Program-made: the position numbers and the translations under genes
The notes under the pieces: model-generated
Seen by the model: only the letters and a program-made list of their open reading frames with translations
Database searches by the model: none
Told to the model about the DNA's origin: nothing
Assembly: GCF_036402745.1 (NCBI RefSeq)
Contig: NZ_DASWSJ010000244.1
Span: 1-64,000 of the forward strand
Reading direction: 5' to 3'
Source of the DNA: Actinophytocola sp036402745
GTDB lineage: Bacteria > Actinomycetota > Actinomycetes > Mycobacteriales > Pseudonocardiaceae
Length of the DNA stretch: 64,000 nt
Shown here: in pieces, positions 46,601-57,613 of the stretch
Position numbering within the stretch: position 1 is the stretch's first letter
Layout of the letters: every line of letters begins with the position of its first letter

Positions 46601-47023
46601 CAGCAGCACCCGCAGGAGCGGCGGCTGGTCGAGGACGAAGCGCCGGCCGGCCTCGCGGGCGAGCGTCGTCGTGACCGTCGCCCGCTCCTGCTCCGGGGTC
46701 AGGCCGGGGTGGTCGACGACCGGGATCGCGACAACCGCGTGCGGCAGCACGATCTGCCGCGGCTCGCCGGCGATGAGCGCGACACCCGTGCGCAGGCTCT
46801 CGTGCCGGGCGAGAACGGAGTCGAGGGCCTGCTGCAGGACCAGCCGGTCGAGCGGGCCGGCGATCCCGACCGCGGTGTGGACGTTGTAGGCGACATCGCT
46901 GTCCGGCTCGAGCTGGGACAGGAACCACAGCCGCTCCTGGCCGAACGACGGCGCGAAGACGTAGCAGTCGGCGTGGTCGCGCCCCGGCGCGCCCGCCTGT
47001 CGAGTCCCGTTGCCCATCGTCAT
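43697..47023 (-). CDS. NRPS C-A-T with glycine-like A domain
   Basis: An NRPS of 1,108 residues with complete chemistry. The C domain (about 25-455) has HHIVCDGW near 158. The A domain has YTSGSTGLPKG near 629, YGPTE and SGKLDR near 964. The carrier has GGHSLLAAK near 1021, followed by a 65-residue charged tail and no release domain. The eye-read pocket DILQLTLLYK agrees with the glycine code DILQLGLIWK at seven positions, so glycine or another small residue is the best guess. The ATG at 47023 overlaps the thioesterase stop by 4 bases and the stop overlaps MbtH by one. A longer open frame upstream is out of sense and overlaps the thioesterase. Confidence 0.92.
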   Translation of the reverse strand: MTMGNGTRQAGAPGRDHADCYVFAPSFGQERLWFLSQLEPDSDVAYNVHTAVGIAGPLDRLVLQQALDSVLARHESLRTGVALIAGEPRQIVLPHAVVAIPVVDHPGLTPEQERATVTTTLAREAGRRFVLDQPPLLRVLLLRFAEDRHVLLVVLHHIVCDGWSIGVFLQDLATAYDRVGRGDEPPGETVVQYADFAAWQREALSGPRLARLTGFWKEQLADLEPLEIPTDHPRPPVRAARGDTCRARVPAPLVEALTGLAGQHEATLFMGMLAAFQVLLARHGGQRDLAVGTAVANRTRRELDGVLGLFVNTLVMRTRLPESGTFAELLGRVRRTCLDAYAHQDLPFEKVVEELRPVRDLSRTPLFQAMFLLQNTPVRPIALDRLTFTPLDIDPGTAKFDLTLEATPVGAELDLALHYSPDLFGRPTAERMLQQFLRLLRGVVDAPDRDTADLDLLGAEDHLLVGRDWARGPVREVPWRPLHELVRAQATRTPEAVAVEADDATLTYADLVDRVDALARHLRGHGVCPGDAVGVCVERSASLVVALLAVLTAGAAYVPIDPGYPTERIGYMLRDARVRLVLSTSAAAPCLPAGGPDRVLLDRLGDPPSAIDPAEDGAGDRAAYLIYTSGSTGLPKGVRIGHRSLVNVILAVAAELAAGPADTLAAVASVSFDIAALELFMPLLTGGTVVVVPERSVADGPQLASRMARGGVTIMQATPATWRLLLMAGWQPSPRLRMLCTGEALDGDLAARLLSGGGLLWNLYGPTEATLYASVGRVRDADRIGLGEPVANTVRHVLDGALRPVPIGAVGELYLGGAALGYGYVGQSALTASRFLPDPFATTPGARMYRTSDLCRYRSDGTLEYLGRADQQIKVRGFRIEPGEIETVLARHAEVAHAVVVARRVSAVDVRLVAFVVARPTFGRGPDAEAGLVEELRDLAKRDLPAQLAPSMYAVVDELPLTPSGKLDRAALRRDSATMTVQAVDETPPRTEVERQIAAIFAEVLGVDRVGVHAGFFDLGGHSLLAAKFATRLREETGVTMQLRDLFHRPTVAAVAAAVVAGQGNTEAAREDAALRALLADLPDAEVEALLRGAGERTSRDDNEARRH

Positions 47024-47763
47024 GCGCGGATGCCTCCTCTGGTCACCAGATCCCGTTCGATCAGTTCGACGAGCAGCGCGGCCTGGTCGTGGAGGTAGAA
47101 GTGGTCGCCGGGCAGCACGTCGACCTCGCATCCCCTGGTGGACTGGCGGTGCCAGCCGCCGACGTCGGCCAGGGTGCAGCTGGGGTCCTCGGCGCCGAGG
47201 AAGACCCGGATGGGCCACGGCAGCGACGGCGCGGACCGGTAGGCGTAGGTGTCCGCGACCGCGAGGTCGGCCCGCAGTGCCGGGAGCAGCACGTCCATCA
47301 GCTCGTCGTGCTGGGCCACGTCGATGTCCAGGCCGCCGTTGTCGACCAGCCAGCGGATGAGCTCCGGGCGGGGCAGGTTGTAGACCGGCGGCGGGATCGG
47401 CAGGTCCGGGGCGGGGTAGGCGCTCACGAACAGCGCCCTCGGCCCGTCGAGCCCGTCGTCGCGGATCCGGCGCGCCAGCTCGAACGCCACGAGCGCGCCC
47501 ATGCTGTGGCCGAACAAGGCGTAGTCGCGCCCGAGGCCCGCCAGCTCGGTGGTGAGGCGGTCGACCATCTCGGCCAGGCTCACCAACGGTGGCTCCGCGA
47601 TCCGGTTTGCCCGGCCCGGTAGCTGCACGGCAACGATGTCGAGCACGCTCGTCTGCCGCTGCCAGGTGTCGAAGATCGACGCCGAGCCACCCGCGTAAGG
47701 CAGGCAGACCAGCGCGCACGTCCCGGTCGGCGGCCGGAACTCGTACAACCATCGAGCGGCCAC
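47020..47763 (-). CDS. Type II thioesterase
   Basis: A 247-residue alpha/beta-hydrolase of the GrsT/RifR type. It has LPYAGGSAS near the start, the nucleophile elbow GHSMGA, an aspartate after the VFLGAEDP strand, and the catalytic histidine in GDHFYLH. Such enzymes clear mis-primed or stalled acyl groups from carrier domains, and may matter here where carriers are charged in trans. There is no cis TE in the window, so this is the only thioesterase. The start is GTG at 47763 with GGTGACGGGG just upstream. It is first in the five-gene minus-strand operon and coupled to the C-A-T gene by an ATGA overlap. Confidence 0.93.
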   Translation of the reverse strand: MAARWLYEFRPPTGTCALVCLPYAGGSASIFDTWQRQTSVLDIVAVQLPGRANRIAEPPLVSLAEMVDRLTTELAGLGRDYALFGHSMGALVAFELARRIRDDGLDGPRALFVSAYPAPDLPIPPPVYNLPRPELIRWLVDNGGLDIDVAQHDELMDVLLPALRADLAVADTYAYRSAPSLPWPIRVFLGAEDPSCTLADVGGWHRQSTRGCEVDVLPGDHFYLHDQAALLVELIERDLVTRGGIRA

Positions 47764-47778
47764 TCCCCGTCACCTCAA

Positions 47779-47796
47779 ACCATTCGGGCACCATTC
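47779..47796 (-). promoter_or_regulatory. Paired GAATGGT heptamers, 11-bp spacing
   Basis: GAATGGT occurs twice on the minus strand exactly 11 bp apart, upstream of the thioesterase operon. The spacing fits a SARP site, but the second copy ends only 16 bases before the start codon, which is close for an activator site. The sequence also differs from the other repeats here, so the assignment is tentative. Confidence 0.25.
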
Positions 47797-47941
47797 ACCG
47801 AAATGCACATGGAATTGCATCCGGCCTGTACTCGGAAGGTGCTCATTGATACGGCCGAACGATTTCTAGCAGAGGCGCCGCAGCCTGAGCAAGGGTCGCA
47901 TTTGCGCATTTCCGAGCGAGCCGTCGACTCCTGTGCGCACA

Positions 47942-47957
47942 GTACCCGAATTGGTAC
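47942..47957. promoter_or_regulatory. Palindrome GTACC-N6-GGTAC before the desaturase gene
   Basis: A perfect 5-bp inverted repeat with a 6-bp centre (CGAATT) lies 35 bases before the desaturase start, in the 229-base divergent gap shared with the thioesterase operon. The size fits a dimeric repressor site. No regulator can be assigned, and no other copy was noticed. Confidence 0.3.
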
Positions 47958-47992
47958 CGTGCCCGCATTTCCGTGCCACGCGAGGGGTAATG

Positions 47993-48949
47993 ATGACGTC
48001 ACTCGCCACTGCCGACAAACCACCGGCGGAAATAACCCGGGCGCTCCGCGAGGTGTCCACAGTAGACAACTGGCGCAACGCTCTCTTCCTTTCGGCGGAC
48101 TGGCTGGTCATCGCGGTCGCAGTGGTCGCGCACGTCCGCTGGGGTGGCGCGCTGGTCTATGTGGCGGCCACGATCCTCATCGGCACCCGAATGCGTGCGC
48201 TGGCCAATCTGGTGCACGAGGCCGCGCATCGAAAGCTGTTCGCGCGGCGCGTGCTCAATTCCGTTGTCGGCCGATTGTTCTGCGCGTGGCCGATATTCAT
48301 CGACCTAACCCGTTACGAGTCCGATCACCGGCGCCACCACCAGAGCCTGTGGCGCGGTGCCGACGACCCCGACGTCGCCCTCTACCGGCTGACCGGCACC
48401 GAGCGGCGGTCCGCCGGCCGGATCAGCTTCACCCGGTTCCTCGGCGAGCACGTCCTGCTGGTCGTCGTCCCCGTGATGCCGCTGCGGCGGCTTTGGTCCG
48501 GGATCACCACCCGCCGGCTGCTGGCCGCGGCCATGGTCGCCGGCGCCGTCGCAGTGTGCTGGAGCGCGATTCCGCCGCTGGCGGCCGGTGTCGCGGCGTA
48601 CTGGCTCCTCCCCTGGCTGACGACCTACCAGATGTGCGCCTACTGGGCGGAGCTCGGCGAGCACGGCGGCCTACGCGACGCCGGCCGGCTCTGGGGCAGC
48701 CGCAACTGGCGCGGCAACGTGCTGACCCGCTGGGCCATCGGGTCGCACTCCGATGACCTCTACCACCTGCTGCACCACTGGTTCCCCACCGTCCCGCACC
48801 ACCGGCTACGCAAGCTCGACCGGCTGTGCCGGCAGCGCTGGCCGCGGTACGCGGCCGAGGTGCGGTGCACGGGCTTCTTCGTGGGGGGCGCGCGGGGTGT
48901 CTCGGTGCTGCGGGACATCTGGTCCGGCGGTGCGGAGCCGAGGAGCTAG
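47993..48949 (+). CDS. Membrane fatty-acid-desaturase-type diiron protein
   Basis: A 318-residue integral membrane protein of the FA_desaturase (PF00487) superfamily. It has the histidine boxes HEAAH, HRRHH and a C-terminal HHWFPTVPHH, with hydrophobic segments between them. Members desaturate or hydroxylate acyl chains or other hydrophobic substrates using a diiron centre. It could modify a carrier-bound or lipid unit of the product; no acyl-ligase or starter C domain that would prove a lipopeptide is visible. Two adjacent ATGs exist (47990 and 47993); I chose the second because GAGGGG then lies 5 bases upstream. It is divergent from the NRPS operon and convergent with the StrR-like gene. 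Confidence 0.85.
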   Translation: MTSLATADKPPAEITRALREVSTVDNWRNALFLSADWLVIAVAVVAHVRWGGALVYVAATILIGTRMRALANLVHEAAHRKLFARRVLNSVVGRLFCAWPIFIDLTRYESDHRRHHQSLWRGADDPDVALYRLTGTERRSAGRISFTRFLGEHVLLVVVPVMPLRRLWSGITTRRLLAAAMVAGAVAVCWSAIPPLAAGVAAYWLLPWLTTYQMCAYWAELGEHGGLRDAGRLWGSRNWRGNVLTRWAIGSHSDDLYHLLHHWFPTVPHHRLRKLDRLCRQRWPRYAAEVRCTGFFVGGARGVSVLRDIWSGGAEPRS

Positions 48950-48989
48950 CCCGCCGCCCACCTGGCCAACTGGGGGACTTCCGCGGTTG

Positions 48990-49005
48990 CGCACCCTCAG
49001 GTGCG
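48990..49005. terminator. Small hairpin between convergent genes
   Basis: CGCACC-CTCA-GGTGCG forms a 6-bp GC-rich stem with a four-base loop between the desaturase and StrR-like genes and covers the stop codon of the latter. There is no U tract, so it may be only a weak bidirectional terminator. Confidence 0.35.
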
Positions 49006-49974
49006 GCTCACCGTCCGCTGCTCCATGAGCTCGGCGAACTGCCGCCAGGACTGCGCGCAGTTGCGCGCTACCGTCGCGACCGCGTCCGCGCAGTGCGCCG
49101 GCGTCGAGTCGATGAGCTCGCTCCACGTCGCCGAGGAGATCGAGTGCGCGTCGAGCAGGCGCAGCATGGTGCGCCCGGCCTCCGAGAAGCGCAGCGACGG
49201 GTCCTTCTTCAGCTGCTGGAGCATCCGGGCGGCGACCCGCGGGTCCGTCGGAGTGTCCACATCGGAGCGTCCGGGGTCCTCGACCTTCGCCCAGTCGCAC
49301 GCCTCATCGGCGTGGCGCTGCCGCGCCGGAACGGCGTCCAGGCCGCGGTCCAGCCGCGAGCGCACGTCCCGGACGGTGCCGAGCGAGATGCCCGACTCGC
49401 GGGCGATCTGGCGCAGGCTTGCCGTGGGGCGCTCGGTCATGAGCCGGCCGGCCAGCAGCCGGCCGTGCGCGACGTTGAGCGGCCGGACCTTTCCGTCCCG
49501 CCCGATCCTGCCGGTCACCTGGTCGGCGCCGTGGTCCGCGCGGCTGCGGATCGCCGCGACCGTCTTCGACGACAGGCCCGTGAGCTGGGCGATCATCCGG
49601 TCCGACCAGTGCGGGTGCGTGCCGATCACCCGGCACGCGGCCGCGGTGCGGTCCTTGTGCGACAAGGGCAGGCCGTGCTCGGCGTTGAGCTCGACGGCCA
49701 GCACGAAAGCGTCCCGCTCGGTGCCGTCGAAGTAGTGGACGTCGATGGTCTCCCGACCACGGAGGACGGCCGCGCGAAGCCGGTGCATCCCGTCGACCAC
49801 GCGCATCGTGGCCCGGTGGACGATGATCGGCGGGCCGCCACCGTCGAGTTCGGCGAGCGTGCGCACGTGCTCGGCGTCCTCACCGGCGAGCCGCGGCGAG
49901 TCGGCGGACAGCAACGACGCGACGGGAACCGCGACCGCGACCCGCCGCTCGAGCGACTCCGCTGCCGAGGTCAC
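48997..49974 (-). CDS. StrR/NovG-family ParB-like pathway activator
   Basis: A 325-residue regulator resembling StrR, NovG and Tei15*. It has an N-terminal ParB-like part with SPRLAGED, VHRATMRVVDGMHRL and the FDGTERDAFVLAVELN block. A helix-turn-helix follows around WSDRMIAQLTGLSSKTVAAIR and a second one around LRQIARESGISLGTV. These proteins activate antibiotic pathways, typically at GTTCGACT-type inverted repeats; I saw no full-length example here. I chose the GTG at 49974 (VTSAAESLERR) because a GAGG site precedes it and family homology starts shortly after; a GTG at 50022 is possible. Its upstream region carries an 11-bp-spaced repeat like that of the SARP gene, suggesting a regulatory cascade. 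Confidence 0.88.
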   Translation of the reverse strand: MTSAAESLERRVAVAVPVASLLSADSPRLAGEDAEHVRTLAELDGGGPPIIVHRATMRVVDGMHRLRAAVLRGRETIDVHYFDGTERDAFVLAVELNAEHGLPLSHKDRTAAACRVIGTHPHWSDRMIAQLTGLSSKTVAAIRSRADHGADQVTGRIGRDGKVRPLNVAHGRLLAGRLMTERPTASLRQIARESGISLGTVRDVRSRLDRGLDAVPARQRHADEACDWAKVEDPGRSDVDTPTDPRVAARMLQQLKKDPSLRFSEAGRTMLRLLDAHSISSATWSELIDSTPAHCADAVATVARNCAQSWRQFAELMEQRTVSRT

Positions 49975-50069
49975 CTGACCTCGCCCCCGTTGGCCGCCAT
50001 CATCACCACGTCCTCCGGTCACCGGGCTGCTGCGGAAACCGACGCTACAAAGGCGCGACTACACGACAC

Positions 50070-50080
50070 TTACGTTTCAG

Positions 50081-50086
<6 letters not shown>
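50070..50086 (-). promoter_or_regulatory. SARP-type 11-bp direct repeat before the StrR-like gene
   Basis: On the minus strand ACGTAACTGAAACGTAAGTG repeats CGTAA at 11-bp spacing. Compared with the SARP-gene site at 9042, both have the form YGTAACWG-N3-YGTAAGTG. It sits about 95 bases before the StrR-like start and overlaps the stop codon of the ABC-F gene. A SARP activating the StrR-like gene is the simplest reading. Confidence 0.5.
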
Positions 50087-51718
<1,632 letters not shown>

Positions 51719-51929
51719 GCGGAGAGACCTCATGGGTGATGCGGGCGTGCCGGAGCCGCCCGGCGCGGGAACAGGAACGACGGCATGGCCACCGCGGCTG
51801 CTGCACAAGCGCCTGCCGATGGCCCAGCACTCCCCGGGCTCACCCGGAGATGTCGTCGTCACCCGCCACGTGTGGTCTCCCTCGATCCTGATCTCAGTCC
51901 ACCGTAGCAAGGAGCGCGAGCCTCCTCGA
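51719..51929 (-). promoter_or_regulatory. Long leader of the ABC-F gene with possible upstream peptide
   Basis: The gap holds a minus-strand GTG preceded by GAGGGAG and followed by a nine-codon frame (VAGDDDISG) whose stop lies in a CCGGG-TGAG-CCCGG hairpin. Antibiotic-inducible ABC-F genes are often controlled by such leader peptides and attenuating hairpins. The frame upstream of the ABC-F start also stays open through this region, so a longer leader ORF is possible. This is suggestive only. Confidence 0.3.
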
Positions 51930-52667
51930 TCAGCTCCGGTACGCCGACGCGGCGAGGAAGTGCTCGGCGACCGACAGGTCGTGCGGGTAGGTGATCTTGA
52001 AGTTGTGCTCCTCGCCGCGAACCCAGCGCACGGGCAGGCTCGAGTAGCGCTCCATGCACGAGGACGTGTCGGTGCCGAGGAACCCCTCGCGCGCGGCCTG
52101 TTCGTAGGCCTCGAGCAGCTCGGGCGCGCGGAACCCCTGCGGGGTCTGCACCCTGATCGCGCCCTCCAGCGACTGGTCGCGCACCACGGCGCCGTCGCCG
52201 CCGACGGCCACGATGTCCTCGGCCGGCAGGCCGGGGATGGCGCCGCCGTGCTCGCGGGCCGCGTGCAGCACGCCGGCGATGAGCGTGGGGCTGACCAGCG
52301 GGCGCGCCGCGTCGTGCAGGAGAACGATGTCGACCGTGCCCCCGTCGATGCGGCCGGCGAGCCGGTGCAGCGCGCGCAGCTCGGACTCCTGCCGGGTGGC
52401 CCCGCCGTGGACGACCTCGACCGGCACCCCGCCCAGCTCACGGTCGAGCACCGACTCGACCAGCGTGGTGTCCTCCGGCCGGACCACCAGCACGAGCACG
52501 CCGATCTCGGGCACCCTGCTGAACGCCTCCAGCGACCAGGACACCACCCGGCGCCCCGCCAGCGGCAGGTAGACCTTGTTCAGGTCGGCACCCATGCGGG
52601 CACCGACCCCCGCCGCCAGCACCACACCGGCGGCGTGCGGCCGCTGCTGGCCTCGTGGTCTCCGCAC
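51930..52667 (-). CDS. ispD: 2-C-methyl-D-erythritol 4-phosphate cytidylyltransferase
   Basis: A 245-residue IspD-family nucleotidyltransferase, the third step of the MEP isoprenoid pathway (CTP + MEP to CDP-ME). The N-terminal nucleotide loop reads LAAGVGARMGADLNKVYLPLAG, in which the lysine is catalytic. HDAARPLVS follows, then TPQGF and a C-terminal KITYPHDL. The start is the GTG at 52667, with a weak GGGAG region upstream, so a slightly later start is possible. Related TarI-type ribitol cytidylyltransferases are an alternative, but the motifs read as IspD. The usual neighbours carD and ispF are not beside it, so it may be a relocated or second copy. Confidence 0.85.
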   Translation of the reverse strand: MRRPRGQQRPHAAGVVLAAGVGARMGADLNKVYLPLAGRRVVSWSLEAFSRVPEIGVLVLVVRPEDTTLVESVLDRELGGVPVEVVHGGATRQESELRALHRLAGRIDGGTVDIVLLHDAARPLVSPTLIAGVLHAAREHGGAIPGLPAEDIVAVGGDGAVVRDQSLEGAIRVQTPQGFRAPELLEAYEQAAREGFLGTDTSSCMERYSSLPVRWVRGEEHNFKITYPHDLSVAEHFLAASAYRS

Positions 52668-53000
52668 GCTGTGATCATAGGCCGTCGCTCCCGGGAGCCG
52701 GGACGAGTGGCCGGACGCCCACCCCGCTCGGTACCGGCCCGACCGCGACCGCGCCAGGCGCCGGTGCCGTGCTCGCTACCGAGTCCACATCGGACAGCCG
52801 GATCGGGTGTCCCGGGCCCTCGGCGTGACGGTCGCGAGGTCGGCGTCCGGCCGCCGGCTCGATGGCCATCCGCTATCCGTTACGTGCCAACGTGCACACG
52901 ACAGCGCGCCGCCGGGCGGGGCGCGCCGCCCGCGCCGGGCCCCTCACCGGGGACGTTTCCGTTGCGTGACAACGGCGTTTCGGCTATGCGTACCGCACTC

Positions 53001-53029
53001 TTGACCAGCTGGCGCGCGCACCCTATGGT
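53001..53029 (+). promoter_or_regulatory. Promoter of the sialic-acid transport operon
   Basis: TTGACC (53001-53006) and TATGGT (53024-53029) are separated by 17 bases, a near-ideal housekeeping-sigma arrangement. It lies directly before the operator palindrome and 55 bases before the first gene. Confidence 0.65.
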
Positions 53030-53039
53030 TCTGCCAGTC

Positions 53040-53060
53040 ATAGGACGTCCCATGTCCTAT
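53040..53060. promoter_or_regulatory. Operator palindrome ATAGGAC-N7-GTCCTAT
   Basis: Perfect 7-bp arms around a 7-bp centre cover the expected transcription start of the transport operon. This suits repression by the dimeric FadR/GntR regulator encoded at 62920. TAGGAC elements recur at 61908-61937 before the aldolase gene, linking both to one regulon. Confidence 0.65.
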
Positions 53061-53083
53061 CTCGTGGCGAATCAGGAGGCGCG

Positions 53084-54697
53084 GTGTCCGCAACTCGGCG
53101 CGGTTCTGGTCAGTACTTCGGCCGGCGGGACATGCTGCGCCTCACCGGCCTCGCCGGCGTGGCAGCCGCCTTCTCCTCGACGCTCGCCGCGTGCGGCGGG
53201 CCGGCCTCGACCAACTCGACCGGCGACACCGCCGAGTCGATCACCGCCGTGATCGGCTACGGCAACAACCAGACGTGGGACCCGCTGCAGACGGCCTCGG
53301 CCTTCTCCATGGCCGCCATCCTGCACTGCTACGAGTCCCTTGTAGAGGGTGACCCGCTCACCCGGGAGCCGTACGCGGGGCTGGCGAAGGCCCTGCCGGA
53401 GGACGTCAGCGGCACCAGCGTCACCTTCGAGCTGCGCGACGGCGCGACGTGGCACGACGGCAAGCCGGTGACCGCCGAGGACGTCGTCTTCACCTACACC
53501 AGGGCGCTCGACCCGAAGGAGAACGTCCTCGTCCGGACCTTCCTCGGCGGCTGGCTGCGGGAGGTCCGCAAGGTCGACGACCGCTCGGTCGAGCTCGTGC
53601 TGGCCAAGCCCTTCCCCTACGTGCTGCAACGCCTCCAGACCGTCAAGATCGTGCCCAAGCACGTGTTCGACGGCAAGTGGGCGGACGCGGTGGCCGGCAA
53701 GGTGGTCGGCTCCGGCCCGTACAAGGTGGTCGAGCAGGCGCCGCTGTCGCACACCCGCTTCGAGCGCTTCGACGGCTACAACGGCCCGCGGCCGGCGGTC
53801 TACAAGCGCATGCTGTGGAACTCGATCGTCGAGGCGGCGCCCCGGGTGGCGAAGATCTCGGGTGCGCGGCCGGCCGCGCAGATCGTCGAGAACATCCCGC
53901 CGGCGAACGCCGAGCAGCTGCACAAGGACGGCCGGACCGTCGAGTTCGCCGACGGCGGCAACAACCTGTGGCTGATGTTCAACACCGCGCACCCGCCGTT
54001 CGACAACAAGCTGGTGCGCCAGGCACTGCACTACGCCATCGACAGCGAGAAGATGATCGAGGTCGGTCTGAAGGGCAAGGGCACGCCCGGGACCTCCTTC
54101 ATCAACCCGAAGCTCGAGTCCTCGCAGCCGGCGGTCAACGACTTCGCCCACGACCCCGCCAAGGCCAGGTCGCTGCTGGCGCAGGCCGGCCTCGGCAACC
54201 TGCGGGTCACCCTGTCCACGACCAACACGACGCTGGTCGCCGACTGCGTGAACGTGATCAAGGAGGGCTGGGACGCCATCGGCGTCACCACCACTCTGGA
54301 CTCCCAGGACACGAAGGCGCTGTTCTCCAAGCTCGACGCCGGGTTCGACTTCCAGGTCGTCGCCACGACGCAGAACGCCGGGCAGTTCGGCAACGACCCG
54401 GACCTGCTCATCCGCTACTACTACGCGGGTTCCGGCGTCGTGCCCAAGTACTCGCGGTGGACCGGCGCCGACGCGCAGGCGCTCCTGCGGCTGCTGGACC
54501 AGGCGGCCGAGGAAGCCGACGCGGGGCAGCGCGAGACGCTCACCAAGCAGGTGCTGGACCTGATCTCCGACCAGGCCGTCGTGTACCCGATCGTGTTCAC
54601 CCAGAACGGCACCGCGTGGGATCCGAAGGCGCTGTCCGGCGTGCGCGCGCAGGGCTATCCCGGCATCAACCTGAACCAGGCCAAGCCGGGAGCCTGA
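53084..54697 (+). CDS. ABC transporter solute-binding lipoprotein, SBP_bac_5 type
   Basis: A 537-residue extracytoplasmic binding protein of the DppA/OppA family. It has a twin-arginine-like signal (GRRDMLRLTG), then a lipobox STLAAC, so it is probably exported folded and lipid-anchored. Family motifs include LRDGATWHDGKPVTAEDVVFTY near 125 and a VRQALHYAID stretch near 310. Family-5 binding proteins can carry sialic acid (SatA of Haemophilus ducreyi), and the context with sialidase and aldolase supports that ligand. The GTG at 53084 has AGGAGG 4 bases upstream. It is first in a four-gene transport operon repressed, I infer, through the palindrome at 53040. Confidence 0.9.
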   Translation: MSATRRGSGQYFGRRDMLRLTGLAGVAAAFSSTLAACGGPASTNSTGDTAESITAVIGYGNNQTWDPLQTASAFSMAAILHCYESLVEGDPLTREPYAGLAKALPEDVSGTSVTFELRDGATWHDGKPVTAEDVVFTYTRALDPKENVLVRTFLGGWLREVRKVDDRSVELVLAKPFPYVLQRLQTVKIVPKHVFDGKWADAVAGKVVGSGPYKVVEQAPLSHTRFERFDGYNGPRPAVYKRMLWNSIVEAAPRVAKISGARPAAQIVENIPPANAEQLHKDGRTVEFADGGNNLWLMFNTAHPPFDNKLVRQALHYAIDSEKMIEVGLKGKGTPGTSFINPKLESSQPAVNDFAHDPAKARSLLAQAGLGNLRVTLSTTNTTLVADCVNVIKEGWDAIGVTTTLDSQDTKALFSKLDAGFDFQVVATTQNAGQFGNDPDLLIRYYYAGSGVVPKYSRWTGADAQALLRLLDQAAEEADAGQRETLTKQVLDLISDQAVVYPIVFTQNGTAWDPKALSGVRAQGYPGINLNQAKPGA

Positions 54698-54698
54698 C

Positions 54699-55654
54699 TT
54701 GATCGTCCTGCGGATGCTGCTCGGCCGCATCCTCGCCCTCGTGCCGCTGCTGCTCGGCGTCACGCTGTTCGTCTTCGTCGTGATGCGCTTCTCGCCGGTC
54801 GACCCGGCGCTGGCGGCCTTCGACGGCGCGAACGCCACCGACGCGCAGCTCGACCAGTTCCGGCGGGAGAACGGGCTGCTCGACCCCTGGCCCGTGCAGT
54901 ACGTGCGGTTCGTCTGGCAGCTGATGCACGGCGACTTCGGGACGAGCGTGATCACCAAGCAGCCGGTGGCCGACACCATCACCACCGCGCTGCCGCTGAC
55001 CGTCCAGCTGACCCTGATGGGCCTCGTCATCGCGATCGTCCTCGCGCTGCTGCTCGGGGTGACCTCGGCGATCTTCCGGGACCGCTGGCCCGACCAGCTC
55101 ATCCGGATCGTGTCGCTCGCGGGGGTCGCGGCGCCCGCGTTCTGGATCGCGCTGCTGCTCGTCCAGTGGCTCGCGGTCGGCAAGGGCCTGTTCCCCACCA
55201 GCGGGTACGTCAGCATGACCGACTCGTTCACCGGCTGGCTGAACTCGATGACGCTGCCCGCGGTCTCGCTGGCGATGCCGGTGGCCGCCCAGCTGACCCG
55301 CATCATCCGCACGTCGATGGTGGAGGAGCTCGACAAGGACTACGTGCGCACGGCCCGCGGCGGCGGGCTGCCGCCGGTCGTCGTGGTGGGCCGCAACGTC
55401 CTGCGCAACGCCCTGGTCACCCCGCTCACCGTGCTGGGCCTGCGGCTCGGCTACCTGCTCGGCGGCGCGGTGGTCATCGAGACGATGTTCGCGCTGCCGG
55501 GCATGGGGCAGAACATGATCCAGGCCGTCCGCGACGGCGACACGTCGAACGTCCAGGGCTTCGTGATCACGATCGCCATCGGCTTCGTGCTGGTCAACCT
55601 GATCGTCGACATCCTCTACCTGATCGCGAACCCCCGGCTGCGGAGCCACGCGTG

Positions 55655-55655
<1 letters not shown>
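54699..55655 (+). CDS. ABC transporter permease, DppB type
   Basis: A 318-residue inner-membrane permease of the DppB/OppB family. It has six hydrophobic segments, the N-terminal LGRILALVPLLLGVTLFVF helix, and a C-terminal cytoplasmic loop with the EAA-type RTARGGGLPPVVVVGRNVL. It pairs with the DppC-like half of the next gene to form the pore. The TTG at 54699 begins one base after the stop of the binding protein, with GGGAG 8 bases upstream, and its stop overlaps the next ATG (TGATG). Confidence 0.9.

Positions 55656-57599
<1,944 letters not shown>

Positions 57600-57613
<14 letters not shown>

Larger units (their letters stand above)
52668..53083. other. 416-base intergenic region, divergent promoters
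   Basis: No convincing gene lies between ispD and the solute-binding protein. A 64-codon minus-strand frame at 52675-52869 has no ribosome-binding site or family resemblance. The right part holds a good promoter and an operator (separate entries). The left part is GC-rich and must contain the ispD promoter, which I cannot pinpoint. Confidence 0.6.

Noticed and set aside
48997..50022. Chromosome-partitioning ParB
   Set aside because: The PRLAGED and VVDGMHRL blocks and the cluster context fit StrR-type activators, and no parA or parS-like sites are present.
52675..52869. 64-codon minus-strand frame just upstream of ispD
   Set aside because: No ribosome-binding site and no family resemblance; listed only as part of the intergenic region.
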